Origin: Paracoccus sp. TOH
GTDB lineage: Bacteria > Pseudomonadota > Alphaproteobacteria > Rhodobacterales > Rhodobacteraceae
Reading direction: 5' to 3'
Length of the DNA: 64,000 bases
Assembly (NCBI RefSeq): GCF_030388245.1
Contig: NZ_CP098360.1
Location: 1,262,501-1,326,500 of the forward strand
Positions 48,627 through 57,758 of the stretch are shown here, piece by piece. Positions within the stretch are counted from its first letter, which is position 1. Each line of letters begins with the position of its first letter. A program made the translations under genes and the position numbers. The notes beneath the pieces were generated by a model, which saw nothing but the letters and a program-made list of their open reading frames with translations, searched no databases and was not told the DNA's origin.

Positions 48627-50114
48627 TTATTCGGCGGCGACGCGGGCGCTGTCGGCTAGGAAGCCGGCAATGCTGTCGGCGGCCTCGCGGCCGTCGCGGA
48701 TCGCCCAGACCACCAGGCTGGCGCCGCGCACGATGTCGCCCACGGCGAAGACGCCGGGCAGGCTGGTCTGATGCGTCTGGTAATCGGCCTTGATCGTGCC
48801 CCAGCGCGTCACCTCCAGCCCCGCGACGCCCCAAAGCCGCGGCAGCTCCTCGGGTTCGAAGCCCAGGGCCTTGATCACCAGGTCGGCCGGCTCGTCGTAA
48901 TCGGCGCCCTCGATCAGCTCGGGCGACTGCCGGCCGCTGACATCGGGCGCGCCCAGCCGCATCTTCTGCACCCGCACGGCGCTGATCGCGACCGGCTCGC
49001 CGTCCACATCGACCTCTTGCGCCAGCCGCGCCTCGCCGGGGACATGGCCGACAAAGGCGCCGGGGGCGGAAAGCCACACGAATTCGACGCCCTCCTCCTC
49101 GGCATTCTGCACCTCGCGCTGGCTGCCCGGCATGTTGGCCCGGTCGCGGCGATACAGGCATTTCACCGATTGCGCGCCCTGGCGGATGGCGGTGCGCACG
49201 CAGTCCATGGCGGTGTCGCCGCCGCCGACGACCACGACGCGCTTGCCGCGGGCGTTCAGCTCGCCATCCTCGTAATCCGGGATCTCGTCGCCCAGATCGA
49301 CCCGGTTCGAGGCGGTCAGATAATCCAGCGCCCGCGCCACGCCCTTGGCCTCGGCATTGTCCACGTCCAGGTCGCGGGTCTTGTAGACGCCGGTCGCGAT
49401 CAGCACCGCGTCATGCTTGCCGCGGATGGCGTCGAAGCTGATATCCTCGCCGACATTGGCGTTCAGCACGAACTCGACGCCCCCGTCGCGCAAAAGCTGG
49501 CTGCGGCGTTCGACCACGGATTTTTCCAGCTTGAAGCCGGGAATGCCATAGATCAGCAGCCCGCCGGCGCGGTCGTGGCGGTCATAGACCGTGACCTGGA
49601 AGCCCATGCGGCGCAGCCGGTCGGCGGCGGCGAGGCCCCCCGGCCCGGCGCCGATGATGCCGATGGATTCCGGGCGTTCCTGGGCGGGGGCGGCGGGCTT
49701 GACCCAGCCTTCCTCCCAGGCGGTGTCGGTGATGTATTTCTCGATGGCGCCGATGGTGACGGTGCCGTGGCCGGATTGCTCGATGACGCAATTGCCCTCG
49801 CACAGCCGGTCCTGGGGGCAGATGCGGCCGCAGATCTCGGGGAAGGTGTTGGTTTCCTGGCTGCGAAAATAGGCTTCCTGCGTGCGGCCCTCGGCGGTCA
49901 GGCGCAACCAGTCGGGAATGTTGTTATGCAGCGGGCAATGGCTCTGGCAATAGGGCACGCCGCATTGGCTGCAGCGGCTGGCCTGTTCCTTGGCCTTGGC
50001 GTCGGCATACTCGCGATAGATCTCGTGGAAATCTTCCGAGCGCGATGCCGCGTCGCGTTTCTCGGGCATCTCGCGCCCGATGGTGACGAATTTGAGCATC
50101 TTCTGCGTGGCCAT
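48627..50114 (-). CDS. gltD: Glutamate synthase (NADPH) small chain
   Basis: The small GOGAT subunit passes electrons from NADPH through FAD and 4Fe-4S clusters to GltB. The 495-residue protein has CSQCGVPYCQSHCPLHNNIP and ICGRICPQDRLCEGNCVIEQ (cluster cysteines), IGIIGAGPGGLAAADRLRRM (FAD site), VVVVGGGDTAMDCVRTAIRQ (NADPH site) and LPGVFAVGDIVRGASLVVWA. The ATG at 50114 (MATQKMLKFV) follows AAGGACG. It is the first gene of its operon, and the upstream 150 bp holds a perfect 12-bp inverted repeat. Confidence 0.96.
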   Translation of the reverse strand: MATQKMLKFVTIGREMPEKRDAASRSEDFHEIYREYADAKAKEQASRCSQCGVPYCQSHCPLHNNIPDWLRLTAEGRTQEAYFRSQETNTFPEICGRICPQDRLCEGNCVIEQSGHGTVTIGAIEKYITDTAWEEGWVKPAAPAQERPESIGIIGAGPGGLAAADRLRRMGFQVTVYDRHDRAGGLLIYGIPGFKLEKSVVERRSQLLRDGGVEFVLNANVGEDISFDAIRGKHDAVLIATGVYKTRDLDVDNAEAKGVARALDYLTASNRVDLGDEIPDYEDGELNARGKRVVVVGGGDTAMDCVRTAIRQGAQSVKCLYRRDRANMPGSQREVQNAEEEGVEFVWLSAPGAFVGHVPGEARLAQEVDVDGEPVAISAVRVQKMRLGAPDVSGRQSPELIEGADYDEPADLVIKALGFEPEELPRLWGVAGLEVTRWGTIKADYQTHQTSLPGVFAVGDIVRGASLVVWAIRDGREAADSIAGFLADSARVAAE

Positions 50115-50188
50115 GGCTGCGCGTCCTTCGATGAGGAGTGTCTTCACAGCCTGATAAGTCAGGCCGCAGCCAAATAAAAGTCAACTAA

Positions 50189-50259
50189 GCTGACCTATTT
50201 ACCGTTTTTCTGCGCGCGCCCTCGATTTTCTGCATGCGCAGCATGGGAAATAGGTCAGC
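50189..50259. promoter_or_regulatory. 12-bp inverted repeat upstream of gltD
   Basis: GCTGACCTATTT (50189-50200) and AAATAGGTCAGC (50248-50259) are exact reverse complements, 47 bp apart. A further GTCA...TGAC pair (50180-50194) overlaps the first arm. The layout looks like paired operators upstream of gltD, for example for an Lrp/AsnC-type or other dimeric regulator. It could also fold as RNA downstream of uppP. Confidence 0.5.
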
Positions 50260-50264
50260 ATGTG

Positions 50265-51068
50265 TTACCAACTTGCCTGCAAAGCCAGCAAAACCACGGC
50301 GCCGACCACGATTCGCCACCAGGCGAACAGCGCATAGCCATGCACCGAGACGTAATTGAGCAGCCAGCGCACGACGACGACCGCCGCGACGAAGGCGCAG
50401 ACGAAGCCGACAAGGATGTTCCCGGCCGCCGCCGCATCCAGGATGTCGCGGTTCTTGTAGAGGTCATAGACGAAAGCGCCCAGCATCGTGGGCATGGACA
50501 GGAAAAAGCTGAATTCTGCGGCAGAACGCTTGTCGGCGCCCAGAAGCAGCGCACCGACGATGGTCGCCCCCGAGCGCGAGACGCCCGGAATCATCGCCAG
50601 GCACTGGATGAAGCCGATGGCGATGGCGGTGCCGATCGGGATGTCCTCGGCGGCGTGATAGCGCGGATGCTTGACCATCCGGTCCACGAACAGCAGCACG
50701 ATGCCGCCCAGGATCAGCATCACGGCGATCAGCGCCGGGGTCTCGAACAGGATTTCCTTGATGATCCGGTGCGCCAGCACGCCGATCACCACCGCGGGCA
50801 GAAAGGCCAGGGCCACGGCGGCGATGAAGCGCCGCGCGCGCGGGTCATGCGGCGCGCTGGAAAAGATCCGCCACAGCTTGCCGGAATAGACCCCCAGGAT
50901 GGCGAGGATGGCGCCGAACTGGATCAATACCTCGAAGACGCGGCCGGGCGAATCGAAGCCCAGGAAATGCCCCGCCAGCAGCACATGGCCGGTCGAGGAT
51001 ACGGGAATGAACTCGGTCAGCCCTTCCAGCAGACCGAGCGCGGCAGCCACGATGGTGTTGTGATCCAT
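50265..51068 (-). CDS. uppP: Undecaprenyl-diphosphatase
   Basis: An inner-membrane phosphatase (BacA family) that recycles undecaprenyl diphosphate to the monophosphate carrier for peptidoglycan and other glycans. The 267-residue protein has about eight helices. [20 protein letters not shown] holds the (E/Q)x3E region, and [20 protein letters not shown] the PGxSRSxxT motif. The ATG overlaps the stop of the upstream NDUFA9-like gene (TGATG). Confidence 0.96.
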   Translation of the reverse strand: MDHNTIVAAALGLLEGLTEFIPVSSTGHVLLAGHFLGFDSPGRVFEVLIQFGAILAILGVYSGKLWRIFSSAPHDPRARRFIAAVALAFLPAVVIGVLAHRIIKEILFETPALIAVMLILGGIVLLFVDRMVKHPRYHAAEDIPIGTAIAIGFIQCLAMIPGVSRSGATIVGALLLGADKRSAAEFSFFLSMPTMLGAFVYDLYKNRDILDAAAAGNILVGFVCAFVAAVVVVRWLLNYVSVHGYALFAWWRIVVGAVVLLALQASW

Positions 51069-52060
51069 CAGTTGTTGCGCAGGTTCTTCGCCGAGGCGGT
51101 GATCGCCTCATATTGCCCCGAGGGCCGGAAGCGCCACAGGTATTCCGCGATGACGGCGGGGGCGGCGGTCGGCTCGATGCCCAGATCGGCAAAGGTTTTC
51201 GCACCTTCGCCCACCTTGTTCGGCAACCGCAGCGTGCGGGCCTGGTCGCGGGTCAGGATGCGGTTGGTCAGCAGCCCGCCGACCACCACCTGGCCGGCAT
51301 CCAGAACCGAGCCCATCACCCCGGCCAGCCAGTGCGGCAGGCCGATGATGGCGCGCCGGCGGTCGGTCGCGACCAGCACCTGCCGCGCCACATCGCGCAT
51401 GGTCAGCACGTCCGGGCCGCCCAGTTCATAGATGCCCGGCTCGGCCTTGCCGGCGGCGGCCATGGCGGCGGCATGGGCCACGTCCTCGACATAGACCGGC
51501 TGCACCGGACAGTTCGCGCCCGGCACCAGCAGGATCGGCCCCAGCCGCGTCATCGCCGCGATGCGGTTGTAGAAGCGGTCGTCCGAGCCGAAGATGATCG
51601 AGGGCCGCAGGATCACCGCATCGGGGCGATGCGTCAGCACCGCGGCCTCGCCCCGGCCCTTCGAGGCGGCGTAGCGGCTGGGCGAGGCCGGGTCGGCCCC
51701 CAGCGCCGAAACATGCACGACATGCGCCACGCCGCGTTCGGCGGCGATGCGGGCGACACGGCCGGCGGCTTCCTCATGCACGGCGTCGAAGGTGTTCTTG
51801 CCCTCGTGCACCAGGATGCCGACGCAGTTGATCACCGCATCCGCATCGGCCATGCAGGCGGTCACGGACAGGTCGTCGCGGACGTTGCAGGGCACCGGCT
51901 CGACCTGGCCCGGCGCGCCATAGGTGCGCACGACGCCGGCCTGGTTCGGGCGGCGGACGGCGACGCGCACGCGCCAGCCCTCGGCCGCCATGATCCGGGC
52001 GATCTGCCGGCCCAGGAATCCAGACCCGCCATATATGGTGACAAGCTTGGCTGCGGACAT
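51068..52060 (-). CDS. NDUFA9-like NAD(P)-binding protein (complex I accessory subunit family)
   Basis: A 330-residue atypical short-chain dehydrogenase. [20 protein letters not shown] is the dinucleotide-binding motif. [40 protein letters not shown] and [13 protein letters not shown] follow, as in the NDUFA9 family, which in alphaproteobacteria is a supernumerary subunit or assembly factor of NADH dehydrogenase. The ATG at 52060 follows AAGGGAG; the longer open frame to 52168 overlaps the GMC gene. It is coupled to uppP. Confidence 0.88.
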   Translation of the reverse strand: MSAAKLVTIYGGSGFLGRQIARIMAAEGWRVRVAVRRPNQAGVVRTYGAPGQVEPVPCNVRDDLSVTACMADADAVINCVGILVHEGKNTFDAVHEEAAGRVARIAAERGVAHVVHVSALGADPASPSRYAASKGRGEAAVLTHRPDAVILRPSIIFGSDDRFYNRIAAMTRLGPILLVPGANCPVQPVYVEDVAHAAAMAAAGKAEPGIYELGGPDVLTMRDVARQVLVATDRRRAIIGLPHWLAGVMGSVLDAGQVVVGGLLTNRILTRDQARTLRLPNKVGEGAKTFADLGIEPTAAPAVIAEYLWRFRPSGQYEAITASAKNLRNN

Positions 52061-52091
52061 GCGGCGCTCCCTTCGTGGCTTGCTTGTCTGC

Positions 52092-53690
52092 TCAATAGCC
52101 AAGGCTTCCGCCAGCGGCAAGCCGTGGCCGCAAGCCTGCGACGATCGCGTCCGCCACCCGCAGCGCATTGGCGGCGATGGTCAGGCTGGGATTGACCCCG
52201 TTCGAGGTCGGCATGAACGAGGAATCCGCCACATAGAGATTGTCCAGCCCGTGCATCCGGCAATCGCGGTCCAAGACGCTGTCGGCCGGGTCGTCGCCAA
52301 AGCGCAGCGTGCCGCAGGGATGGGCGAAGTTCAGCTGCGGCGCCGCGCCCATGAACATGGCGCGATGCGGCCGGAAGGCCTGGCGCATCGCCTTGCGGAA
52401 GGCGGCGCGGCGGCTGCGCAGTTCGTCCGAGATGTCGTAATGGAAGCGCAGCCGGTCCGGGTCGGTCGGGTCGGACAGCACGCGGTTGTCGGCATAGGGC
52501 AGATCCTCGAGCACGCCCACGAACAGCTTGGCATTGCCGAGCAGCCGCGCCGCGACCATGGCCGGGATGCGCAATCCGTGCCGCAGCGGCCGCAGCCGGC
52601 GCAGCGGCGAGCGCTCGAACCGGCCGTTCAGCGCGTGCAGGATCTCGCCGAATCCGGCGGAAAGGCCCATGGATTGCACGGTGCCGAAGCGCTGCCCGTC
52701 CATGAAATACAGATCGCGCATGCTGATCGAGCGCGAGGCGCCGGTCTCGCCCCGGCTCCGGCCGGCCCAGATCGCGATGATCTCGCTCAGGTGGAACATC
52801 AGGTTGCGGCCGACCAGGTCGTTGCCGTTGCCCAGCCCGTCGGGCCAGGTCTCGCTGCGCGACTGCAGCAGCAGCGAAGGCGAGGCCAGCCCGCCCGCCG
52901 CCAGCACGTAACGCTTGGCGCGCAGGGTGAATTCCTGCCCGTCGCGGCGGCAGGTCACGCCGGTGACGCGGGCGCCGTCGGCCTCGATCCGCGTCACCGG
53001 GCAGCGGTCGATCAGGGCCGCGCGGCCGGTCTCCAGTGCCGGCAGCACCCCGGCCGAGCGGCCGTCCATCTTGCAGCGCCGCGGGCAGCGCCGCCCGAAG
53101 CAGCTTTCGCAACCCGGCAGGAAGCGCGCCGCGATATGCGTGCGATAGGGGTGCATTCCGGTGCGCTGCAGCGCGGATATCAACGCCGCATCCGAGGCGG
53201 GCAGCGGCAGGACCGGCGGCAACAGCTGCGCGCCGTTCGGGGCCAGCGGATCGACCTCGCCGTTGATGTGGAAATAATTCTCGGCCAGCTGGAACCAGGG
53301 CCGCATCCCGTCATAGGAGATTGGCCAGCCGCCGGTCGGATGCGGATGCCCCTCGACCGATTCCAGATCGTGGCGCTCGGGCCGTTCCAGCGTGGCGGCA
53401 TAGAAGGCCGAGGTTCCGCCGACCCCGGCGCCGATCATGCCGTCGAGTTCGCACCAGGCGCCGTCGAGCTGTGCCTCCAGCAGCCGCGGCCAGGCGCCAT
53501 TGGCAAGCCGGGTCTCGGGGTCGCGGCTGTCCAGGCCCAGCGCGGGCAGGTCCGCGTCGCCCAGATCCCGGCCCTTCTCCAGGTAGAGGACCGAAAGGCC
53601 CGCTTCGGCCAGACGCCGCCCTGCGGTGCCCCCGCCGATACCCGTTCCGATCACGATGGCATCCCATTCGCGGGTTCTGAGGTCATCCAT
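52092..53690 (-). CDS. GMC family FAD-dependent oxidoreductase
   Basis: A 532-residue flavoenzyme of the glucose-methanol-choline family. The FAD site is [20 protein letters not shown], then [20 protein letters not shown] (GMC signature 1), [20 protein letters not shown] (signature 2) and [20 protein letters not shown] at the C-terminus. Residues 194-206 contain four cysteines, C-x2-C-x4-C-x3-C ([13 protein letters not shown]), unusual for classical GMC enzymes and perhaps a metal or Fe-S site. No signal peptide is seen. The substrate is unknown. It lies 31 bp before the NDUFA9-like gene on the same strand. Confidence 0.9.
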   Translation of the reverse strand: MDDLRTREWDAIVIGTGIGGGTAGRRLAEAGLSVLYLEKGRDLGDADLPALGLDSRDPETRLANGAWPRLLEAQLDGAWCELDGMIGAGVGGTSAFYAATLERPERHDLESVEGHPHPTGGWPISYDGMRPWFQLAENYFHINGEVDPLAPNGAQLLPPVLPLPASDAALISALQRTGMHPYRTHIAARFLPGCESCFGRRCPRRCKMDGRSAGVLPALETGRAALIDRCPVTRIEADGARVTGVTCRRDGQEFTLRAKRYVLAAGGLASPSLLLQSRSETWPDGLGNGNDLVGRNLMFHLSEIIAIWAGRSRGETGASRSISMRDLYFMDGQRFGTVQSMGLSAGFGEILHALNGRFERSPLRRLRPLRHGLRIPAMVAARLLGNAKLFVGVLEDLPYADNRVLSDPTDPDRLRFHYDISDELRSRRAAFRKAMRQAFRPHRAMFMGAAPQLNFAHPCGTLRFGDDPADSVLDRDCRMHGLDNLYVADSSFMPTSNGVNPSLTIAANALRVADAIVAGLRPRLAAGGSLGY

Positions 53691-53907
53691 GGAGGATCCG
53701 TCTGGTTTTGAACTGATGACAAAGACACTGGTCGACGAAATGTTCTAGTCCCGCGCGGCTTCGCACGGCAAGCTGAATCAAAGGACAAGGCAATTCCGGG
53801 CGCGGCGGCGCAGGGCGATTTCCGGCCGCCGGCGTGCCGGCGCGGGGCGGTTCTCAGGACGCCGGGAAAAGTTTTGCGGCCTGTGAAGGTTTTTTGCAGA
53901 TCCCCCG

Positions 53908-53936
53908 TTGACACCCCCCGCGACTGGCCTTAATCA
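53908..53936 (+). promoter_or_regulatory. Sigma-70 promoter of tRNA-Leu
   Basis: TTGACA (53908-53913), a 17-bp spacer, and TAATCA (53931-53936) form a near-consensus promoter. Transcription would start about 10 bp before the tRNA 5' end. Confidence 0.75.
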
Positions 53937-53953
53937 CCCGGCTCACGCGACCT

Positions 53954-54038
53954 GCCCAGGTGGCGGAATTGGTAGACGCGCACGGTTCAGGTCCGTGTGC
54001 CGCAAGGCGTGGAGGTTCGAGTCCTCTCCTGGGCACCA
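53954..54038 (+). tRNA. tRNA-Leu (CAG anticodon)
   Basis: An 85-nt class II tRNA. The acceptor GCCCAGG pairs perfectly with CCTGGGC, the D arm contains GGCGGAATTGGTAGACGC, the anticodon loop is TTCAGGT on a CACGG/CCGTG stem, a long variable arm follows (TGCCGCAAGGCGT), and GTTCGAGTC marks the T loop. A-CCA is encoded. The long variable arm and the CAG anticodon identify leucine. Confidence 0.97.
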
Positions 54039-54044
54039 TAAGAC

Positions 54045-54080
54045 AAAAGCCGCGCAAGCCTTTGGGTTTGCGCGGCTTTT
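54045..54080 (+). terminator. Terminator of tRNA-Leu
   Basis: A 16-bp stem pairs AAAAGCCGCGCAAGCC (54045-54060) with GGTTTGCGCGGCTTTT (54065-54080) across a TTTG loop, ending in four T. It begins seven bases after the tRNA. Confidence 0.9.
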
Positions 54081-54225
54081 GCATTCTCGGCCGGACGGGC
54101 CGCCGGTGGCGCGGCCGTCTGGATATTGGCGGAACCACGAAATCGCCGGCCTTGATGCCGGGGCAGCGGCAGGACGCCTGCGCCGCGGCGTCGGCGGCAT
54201 GGGGCAAGGAAGGGAAGGGGGCTGG

Positions 54226-54672
54226 ATGATACCGCGTTTCGGACCGCCGCCGGGGCGGCGGGCCTATCGCCTGCGCCCGGGCGCCTATGCGCTACTGATC
54301 CGCGACGGATCGGCGCTGCTGACCTTCCAACAGGCCCCCGAACCCGAGTTCCAGTTGCCGGGCGGCGGCATCGATCCCGGCGAATCGGCCCTGGCCGCCC
54401 TGCATCGCGAGGTGCGCGAGGAAACCGGCTGGACCATCGGCTCGGCGCGACGGCTCGGGGCCTATCGGCGGTTCTGCTATATGCCGGACTATGAATTCTG
54501 GGCCGAGAAACTGTGTTCGGTCTGGATAGCCCGGCCGATCGCCCGGCTGGGGCTGCCCGGCGAGCCGGGGCACGAGGCGCATTGGCTGCCGTTGCCGCGG
54601 GTCGAGGCGCTGCTGCCCGACCCCGGCTCGCGCGCCTTCGTCCGCGCCGCGCTGCGCCGGCTGGCGGAATAG
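54226..54672 (+). CDS. NUDIX hydrolase
   Basis: A 148-residue pyrophosphohydrolase. The Nudix box is GGGIDPGESALAALHREVRE-ETGW (residues 46-69), with the Glu residues that bind magnesium. YALLIRDGSALLTFQQ precedes it, and HWLPLPRVEALLPDPGSRAF follows. The ATG at 54226 has AAGGAAGGGAAGGGGG upstream; longer frames run back through the tRNA. The substrate (a nucleoside diphosphate derivative) is unknown. Confidence 0.9.
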   Translation: MIPRFGPPPGRRAYRLRPGAYALLIRDGSALLTFQQAPEPEFQLPGGGIDPGESALAALHREVREETGWTIGSARRLGAYRRFCYMPDYEFWAEKLCSVWIARPIARLGLPGEPGHEAHWLPLPRVEALLPDPGSRAFVRAALRRLAE

Positions 54673-54691
54673 GACGGTCGTCGCGGCCAGG

Positions 54692-55972
54692 CTAGTCCCA
54701 GGGCGGATCGGCCTCCTTTCTGCGCTCGATCAGTACGGCCGAGATGTCGTCGTTGCGCTGTCCGCCGGCATAATGCGCCGCCGACCAGCAGATCGATTCC
54801 AGCAGCGCGTCGCCGCGCAGCAGGGCATTGGTGCGCAGGATGGCCTGCAGCCCCTCCTCGCCCAGAGGCTCGCCGCGGGCATTCTCGCTTTCCGTCAGGC
54901 CGTCCGAGGTGATGAACAGCCGGTCGCCCGGCCTCAGAACAAGCTGCACTTCCTCGTAATCGGCGCGCGGAAACACCCCGACCGGCAGGCCGCCACGTCC
55001 GATCCGCTCGATCCGGCCATCGGCGCGCTGCAGAACCGGGTGGGGATGGCCCGCCTGCACCAGTCGCAGCCGGCCGCTGAGAAAATCCAGGTCGGCATAG
55101 ACCATGGTGAAATAGGAATCGGTCCGCAATTCCTCGAGCATCAGGATGTTGAGGTGGCGCAGCACCTCGGCCGGCGGGCGGGAATCGTAAAGGCCCAGCT
55201 CGGTGATGCGCAGCGCGATATTGTGGTCGGCGGCACTGGACAGCAGCGCCGCCAGCCGGGCGCTGAGCAGCGCCGCCGCCACGCCATGGCCGGCCACGTC
55301 CAGCGCGAAAAGCCCGATCCGTCGGCCGTTGATCGGGAAGAAGCCCACCAGGTCGCCGCCGATATGGCCTGCCGGCCGCATCAGCAGCGACAGGTCGAAA
55401 TCGCCGAATCGCCCGTGACGCTCGCGCACCAGCCCCTGCTGCAGGCGTTGCGCCTCGCGCAGGTCGCGGTCGATCGCGGCCTGGGTTTCGCGCAGCCGGG
55501 CCAGGGTGGTGCTGAGTTGCGCATTGGCGCTGCGCAGGTTCTCCTCCATCCGCAGGATGCGCTCGCTGGCGGACAGCCGCGCCAGCAGTTCCGCCCCCGA
55601 GACCGGCTTGGTCATGAATTCGTCGGCGCCGGCCCGCAGCCCTTCGGCGATGTCCTTCTTGTCGTTGCGGGTGGTCAGCAGGATGAAATAGCCGTAGCGG
55701 TCCGACTGCATGTCGCGGAACCGCCGGCAGAATTCCAGCCCGCTCTGGCCCGGCATCATCCAGTCCGAGATCACGATGTCCGGCCGGCGCTCCAGGCAGA
55801 TGCGCATCGCCTCCTCGCCGCCCGAGGCTTCGACCACGTGATAGCCGGCGCGGATCAGCTGCACGGCAAGCGTGCGCCGCTGCGCCCGGCTGTCGTCGAC
55901 AAGCAGCACCAGCCGCGAACTGTGCGGGATCGAACTCACGGCCTGGCTGTCGAGGATCATCATGCCGAGCAT
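54692..55972 (-). CDS. Response regulator fused to PP2C-type (SpoIIE/RsbU) phosphatase
   Basis: A 426-residue signalling protein. The receiver domain (about 20-135) has VLLVDDSRAQ, the phosphoacceptor Asp70 in IVISDWMMPG, and the switch Lys122 in EFMTKPVSG. A coiled-coil linker follows (EENLRSANAQLSTTLARLRE). The PPM/SpoIIE phosphatase (about 180-420) shows GHIGGDLVGFFPI, LDVAGHGVAAALLSARLAAL, FITSDGLTE and NDDISAVLIE, the metal-site Asp residues. Such proteins usually dephosphorylate anti-anti-sigma factors. The start among Met1, Met4 and Met5 is uncertain because no ribosome site is clear. Before the IS insertion it was divergent from the HPt gene. Confidence 0.9.
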   Translation of the reverse strand: MLGMMILDSQAVSSIPHSSRLVLLVDDSRAQRRTLAVQLIRAGYHVVEASGGEEAMRICLERRPDIVISDWMMPGQSGLEFCRRFRDMQSDRYGYFILLTTRNDKKDIAEGLRAGADEFMTKPVSGAELLARLSASERILRMEENLRSANAQLSTTLARLRETQAAIDRDLREAQRLQQGLVRERHGRFGDFDLSLLMRPAGHIGGDLVGFFPINGRRIGLFALDVAGHGVAAALLSARLAALLSSAADHNIALRITELGLYDSRPPAEVLRHLNILMLEELRTDSYFTMVYADLDFLSGRLRLVQAGHPHPVLQRADGRIERIGRGGLPVGVFPRADYEEVQLVLRPGDRLFITSDGLTESENARGEPLGEEGLQAILRTNALLRGDALLESICWSAAHYAGGQRNDDISAVLIERRKEADPPWD

Positions 55973-56077
55973 CTAAACCGTCGGGTCTGAAAACTCCGTT
56001 AATCATGACAATTTTCGCGATTAACACGCGGTAGATGAATTTCCTGCTATCGTCAGGGCGTGATTCTCCCAAGGGTT

Positions 56078-56082
56078 GTCCA
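56078..56082. repeat. Target site duplication, left copy
   Basis: GTCCA immediately before the left end of the insertion sequence; the same five bases follow the right end. Confidence 0.8.
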
Positions 56083-57753
56083 CCTGCATTCCCCAAGTGG
56101 CGTGTCGTTTGAGGTGAAGATCGCCTGTATCCGAGCGCTAGACAAGGATTTTCTGCCGCAAGCGGCACCTGCGGTCGCGCAGACTGCTGGATCTGGACGG
56201 ATCAGACCGCGAAGCCGCTGTTTCCTTGCCCAGGGGCGGCGTTTTTCAGCGCAGCGGACAGATCTGTCCAGCCGCTTTCGTTCAGTTTGAGCGTGGATCG
56301 CGATCATGCGCATAGCGGTGGCGCTCGCAATCGGCGGATAGCGGCGAGGATGGCGCGTACCATCGTGCCGGTGACAGCGACCTCGGCCAGCTGGAAGGTG
56401 ATGGTGCGGGCGTGACGGACCACACGTGCCCCGATCTTGATCAGCTTCAGTTGCAGGCTGGTCAACGACCAGTCGGCCATGGCCTCGGGCAGCTCGATGC
56501 AGTGCAAGAAGGTGGCCAGGTTGTACGCCAGGGCGTGCAGTTGCAGCCGCACCTCATTGTCGCGGAACTTCCGGCACGACAGCCGCGTCCAGCGAAAGGC
56601 GTATTTGCCCTCTTTGATGTGCTGCTCGGCGGTGCCGCGCTGGTTGTAGAACCGCACCACCCAGTCCGGCTCCATCGGCAGGTTGGTGACGATGAAGCCG
56701 ACACGCGGGAACAGTTCGCCCGGATGCCATTCGATCTTGGCGATCACCCGGCGTTCCTTGTCCCAGGACGCCGCCTGATACTCGAATTCCTCGAAGAACC
56801 GCTTGACCTTGGTCAGTGACGGCCGCCCGACAGGGCGCGTTAGCCGATGCGCGATCTTGTCCTTGAGGACCGCGTTTGCGGGCAGCCGGATGGCGTAGAA
56901 GAACCGCGCTTCTTCCAATCGCTCATAGATCGCCGGGATCGCGTAGGCAGCATCGGCCCGGAAGAACCTGCCACCAAGGTCGCGCTCCGCGTAGCGCGCA
57001 ATGACGGGGTCGAGAACATCACGCCAGCCATCGGCGCTGTGGACGTTGCCATGGCGCAGGGCGCAGCGTTCCAGCATCCCGAACTGGTTGAACAGAAAGT
57101 TGGGGTGATAGCAGCTACAGTCGAAATGGCCATTCCAGGCGGACCCTTCCTGGTCGCCATGGGTCGGGCTGACCGAGCTGTCCATGTCCAGAACGATGTA
57201 CTTCAGCCCGTTACGGTCATGGAACCGGTCGATCCATTGCCCGTTCAGGTCGGCCAGCGCGGCACGGTTCCCGGCCAGAGCCAGCGTCTCGGTCTCGAAC
57301 CGTCCCATCTGCGATGCCGAGGCCGCTTGTGCATCGACCGCTCTGCCGCCGACAACTTGGCGCATGACCGGATCGCAGGCGAGACGGTTGGCGTCGTTGA
57401 CATCCTCGTATCCGGCCAGCCGCCCAAAGACTGATTGCCGGAACAGGCCGTCGAGCCGATGGACCGTGTTCTTGCCAGAGCGAGTATCGCGCAGCGCCGC
57501 TGACGCCAAATCGGACAACCCGAGCGCGTCATCAAGCTCGCGCATCACCAGAAGGCCGCCGTCGGAACTGAGCTGCGTGCCGCGAAATTCCAGCCGCACG
57601 CGAGGGTCGAAATCCACCCGATCTGCCCGTTGCAAGCCCGCACCCTCTGGGTGATCCATGAAACGCGCCCCTCGCAGCCTTCAACACCATGTTTTATATA
57701 GGAAATATAATGGTCAGGACAGCGAAATCAGCGCCTTACTTGGGAAATGTGGG
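56083..57753 (-). mobile_element. Insertion sequence, IS1380-like family (1671 bp)
   Basis: The element contains a single intact transposase gene on the minus strand. It has 16-bp imperfect terminal inverted repeats: CCTGCATTCCCCAAGT at the left (56083-56098) and, read inward, CCCACATTTCCCAAGT at the right (57738-57753), with 13 of 16 matching. Both ends are flanked by GTCCA. The length and the 5-bp duplication fit some IS1380 members. About 220 bp at the left end and 80 bp at the right end are non-coding. Intact ends, duplication and gene suggest a recent insertion. The family follows from the transposase; the IS name would need ISfinder. Confidence 0.85.
56304..57659 (-). CDS. IS1380-like family transposase
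   Basis: A 451-residue DDE transposase. VDFDPRVRLEFRGTQLSSDG and LLVMRELDDALGLSDLASAA form the N-terminal part of the IS1380 type. The catalytic acids are plausible in YIVLDMDSSVSPTHGDQEGS, GRFFRADAAYAIPAIY and NQRGTAEQHIKEGKYAFRWT. The C-terminus, LQLHALAYNLATFLHCIELP and onward, is also typical. The ATG at 57659 follows GAGGGG. There is no frameshift or early stop, so it is likely functional. Confidence 0.92.
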   Translation of the reverse strand: MDHPEGAGLQRADRVDFDPRVRLEFRGTQLSSDGGLLVMRELDDALGLSDLASAALRDTRSGKNTVHRLDGLFRQSVFGRLAGYEDVNDANRLACDPVMRQVVGGRAVDAQAASASQMGRFETETLALAGNRAALADLNGQWIDRFHDRNGLKYIVLDMDSSVSPTHGDQEGSAWNGHFDCSCYHPNFLFNQFGMLERCALRHGNVHSADGWRDVLDPVIARYAERDLGGRFFRADAAYAIPAIYERLEEARFFYAIRLPANAVLKDKIAHRLTRPVGRPSLTKVKRFFEEFEYQAASWDKERRVIAKIEWHPGELFPRVGFIVTNLPMEPDWVVRFYNQRGTAEQHIKEGKYAFRWTRLSCRKFRDNEVRLQLHALAYNLATFLHCIELPEAMADWSLTSLQLKLIKIGARVVRHARTITFQLAEVAVTGTMVRAILAAIRRLRAPPLCA

Positions 57754-57758
57754 GTCCA
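57754..57758. repeat. Target site duplication, right copy
   Basis: GTCCA immediately after the right end of the insertion sequence. Its final A is the first base of the HPt start codon. Confidence 0.8.

Noticed and set aside
57689..57757. A longer HPt protein starting inside the insertion sequence
   Set aside because: The extra 23 residues come from IS DNA, have no ribosome site, and are absent once the ancestral junction is rebuilt.
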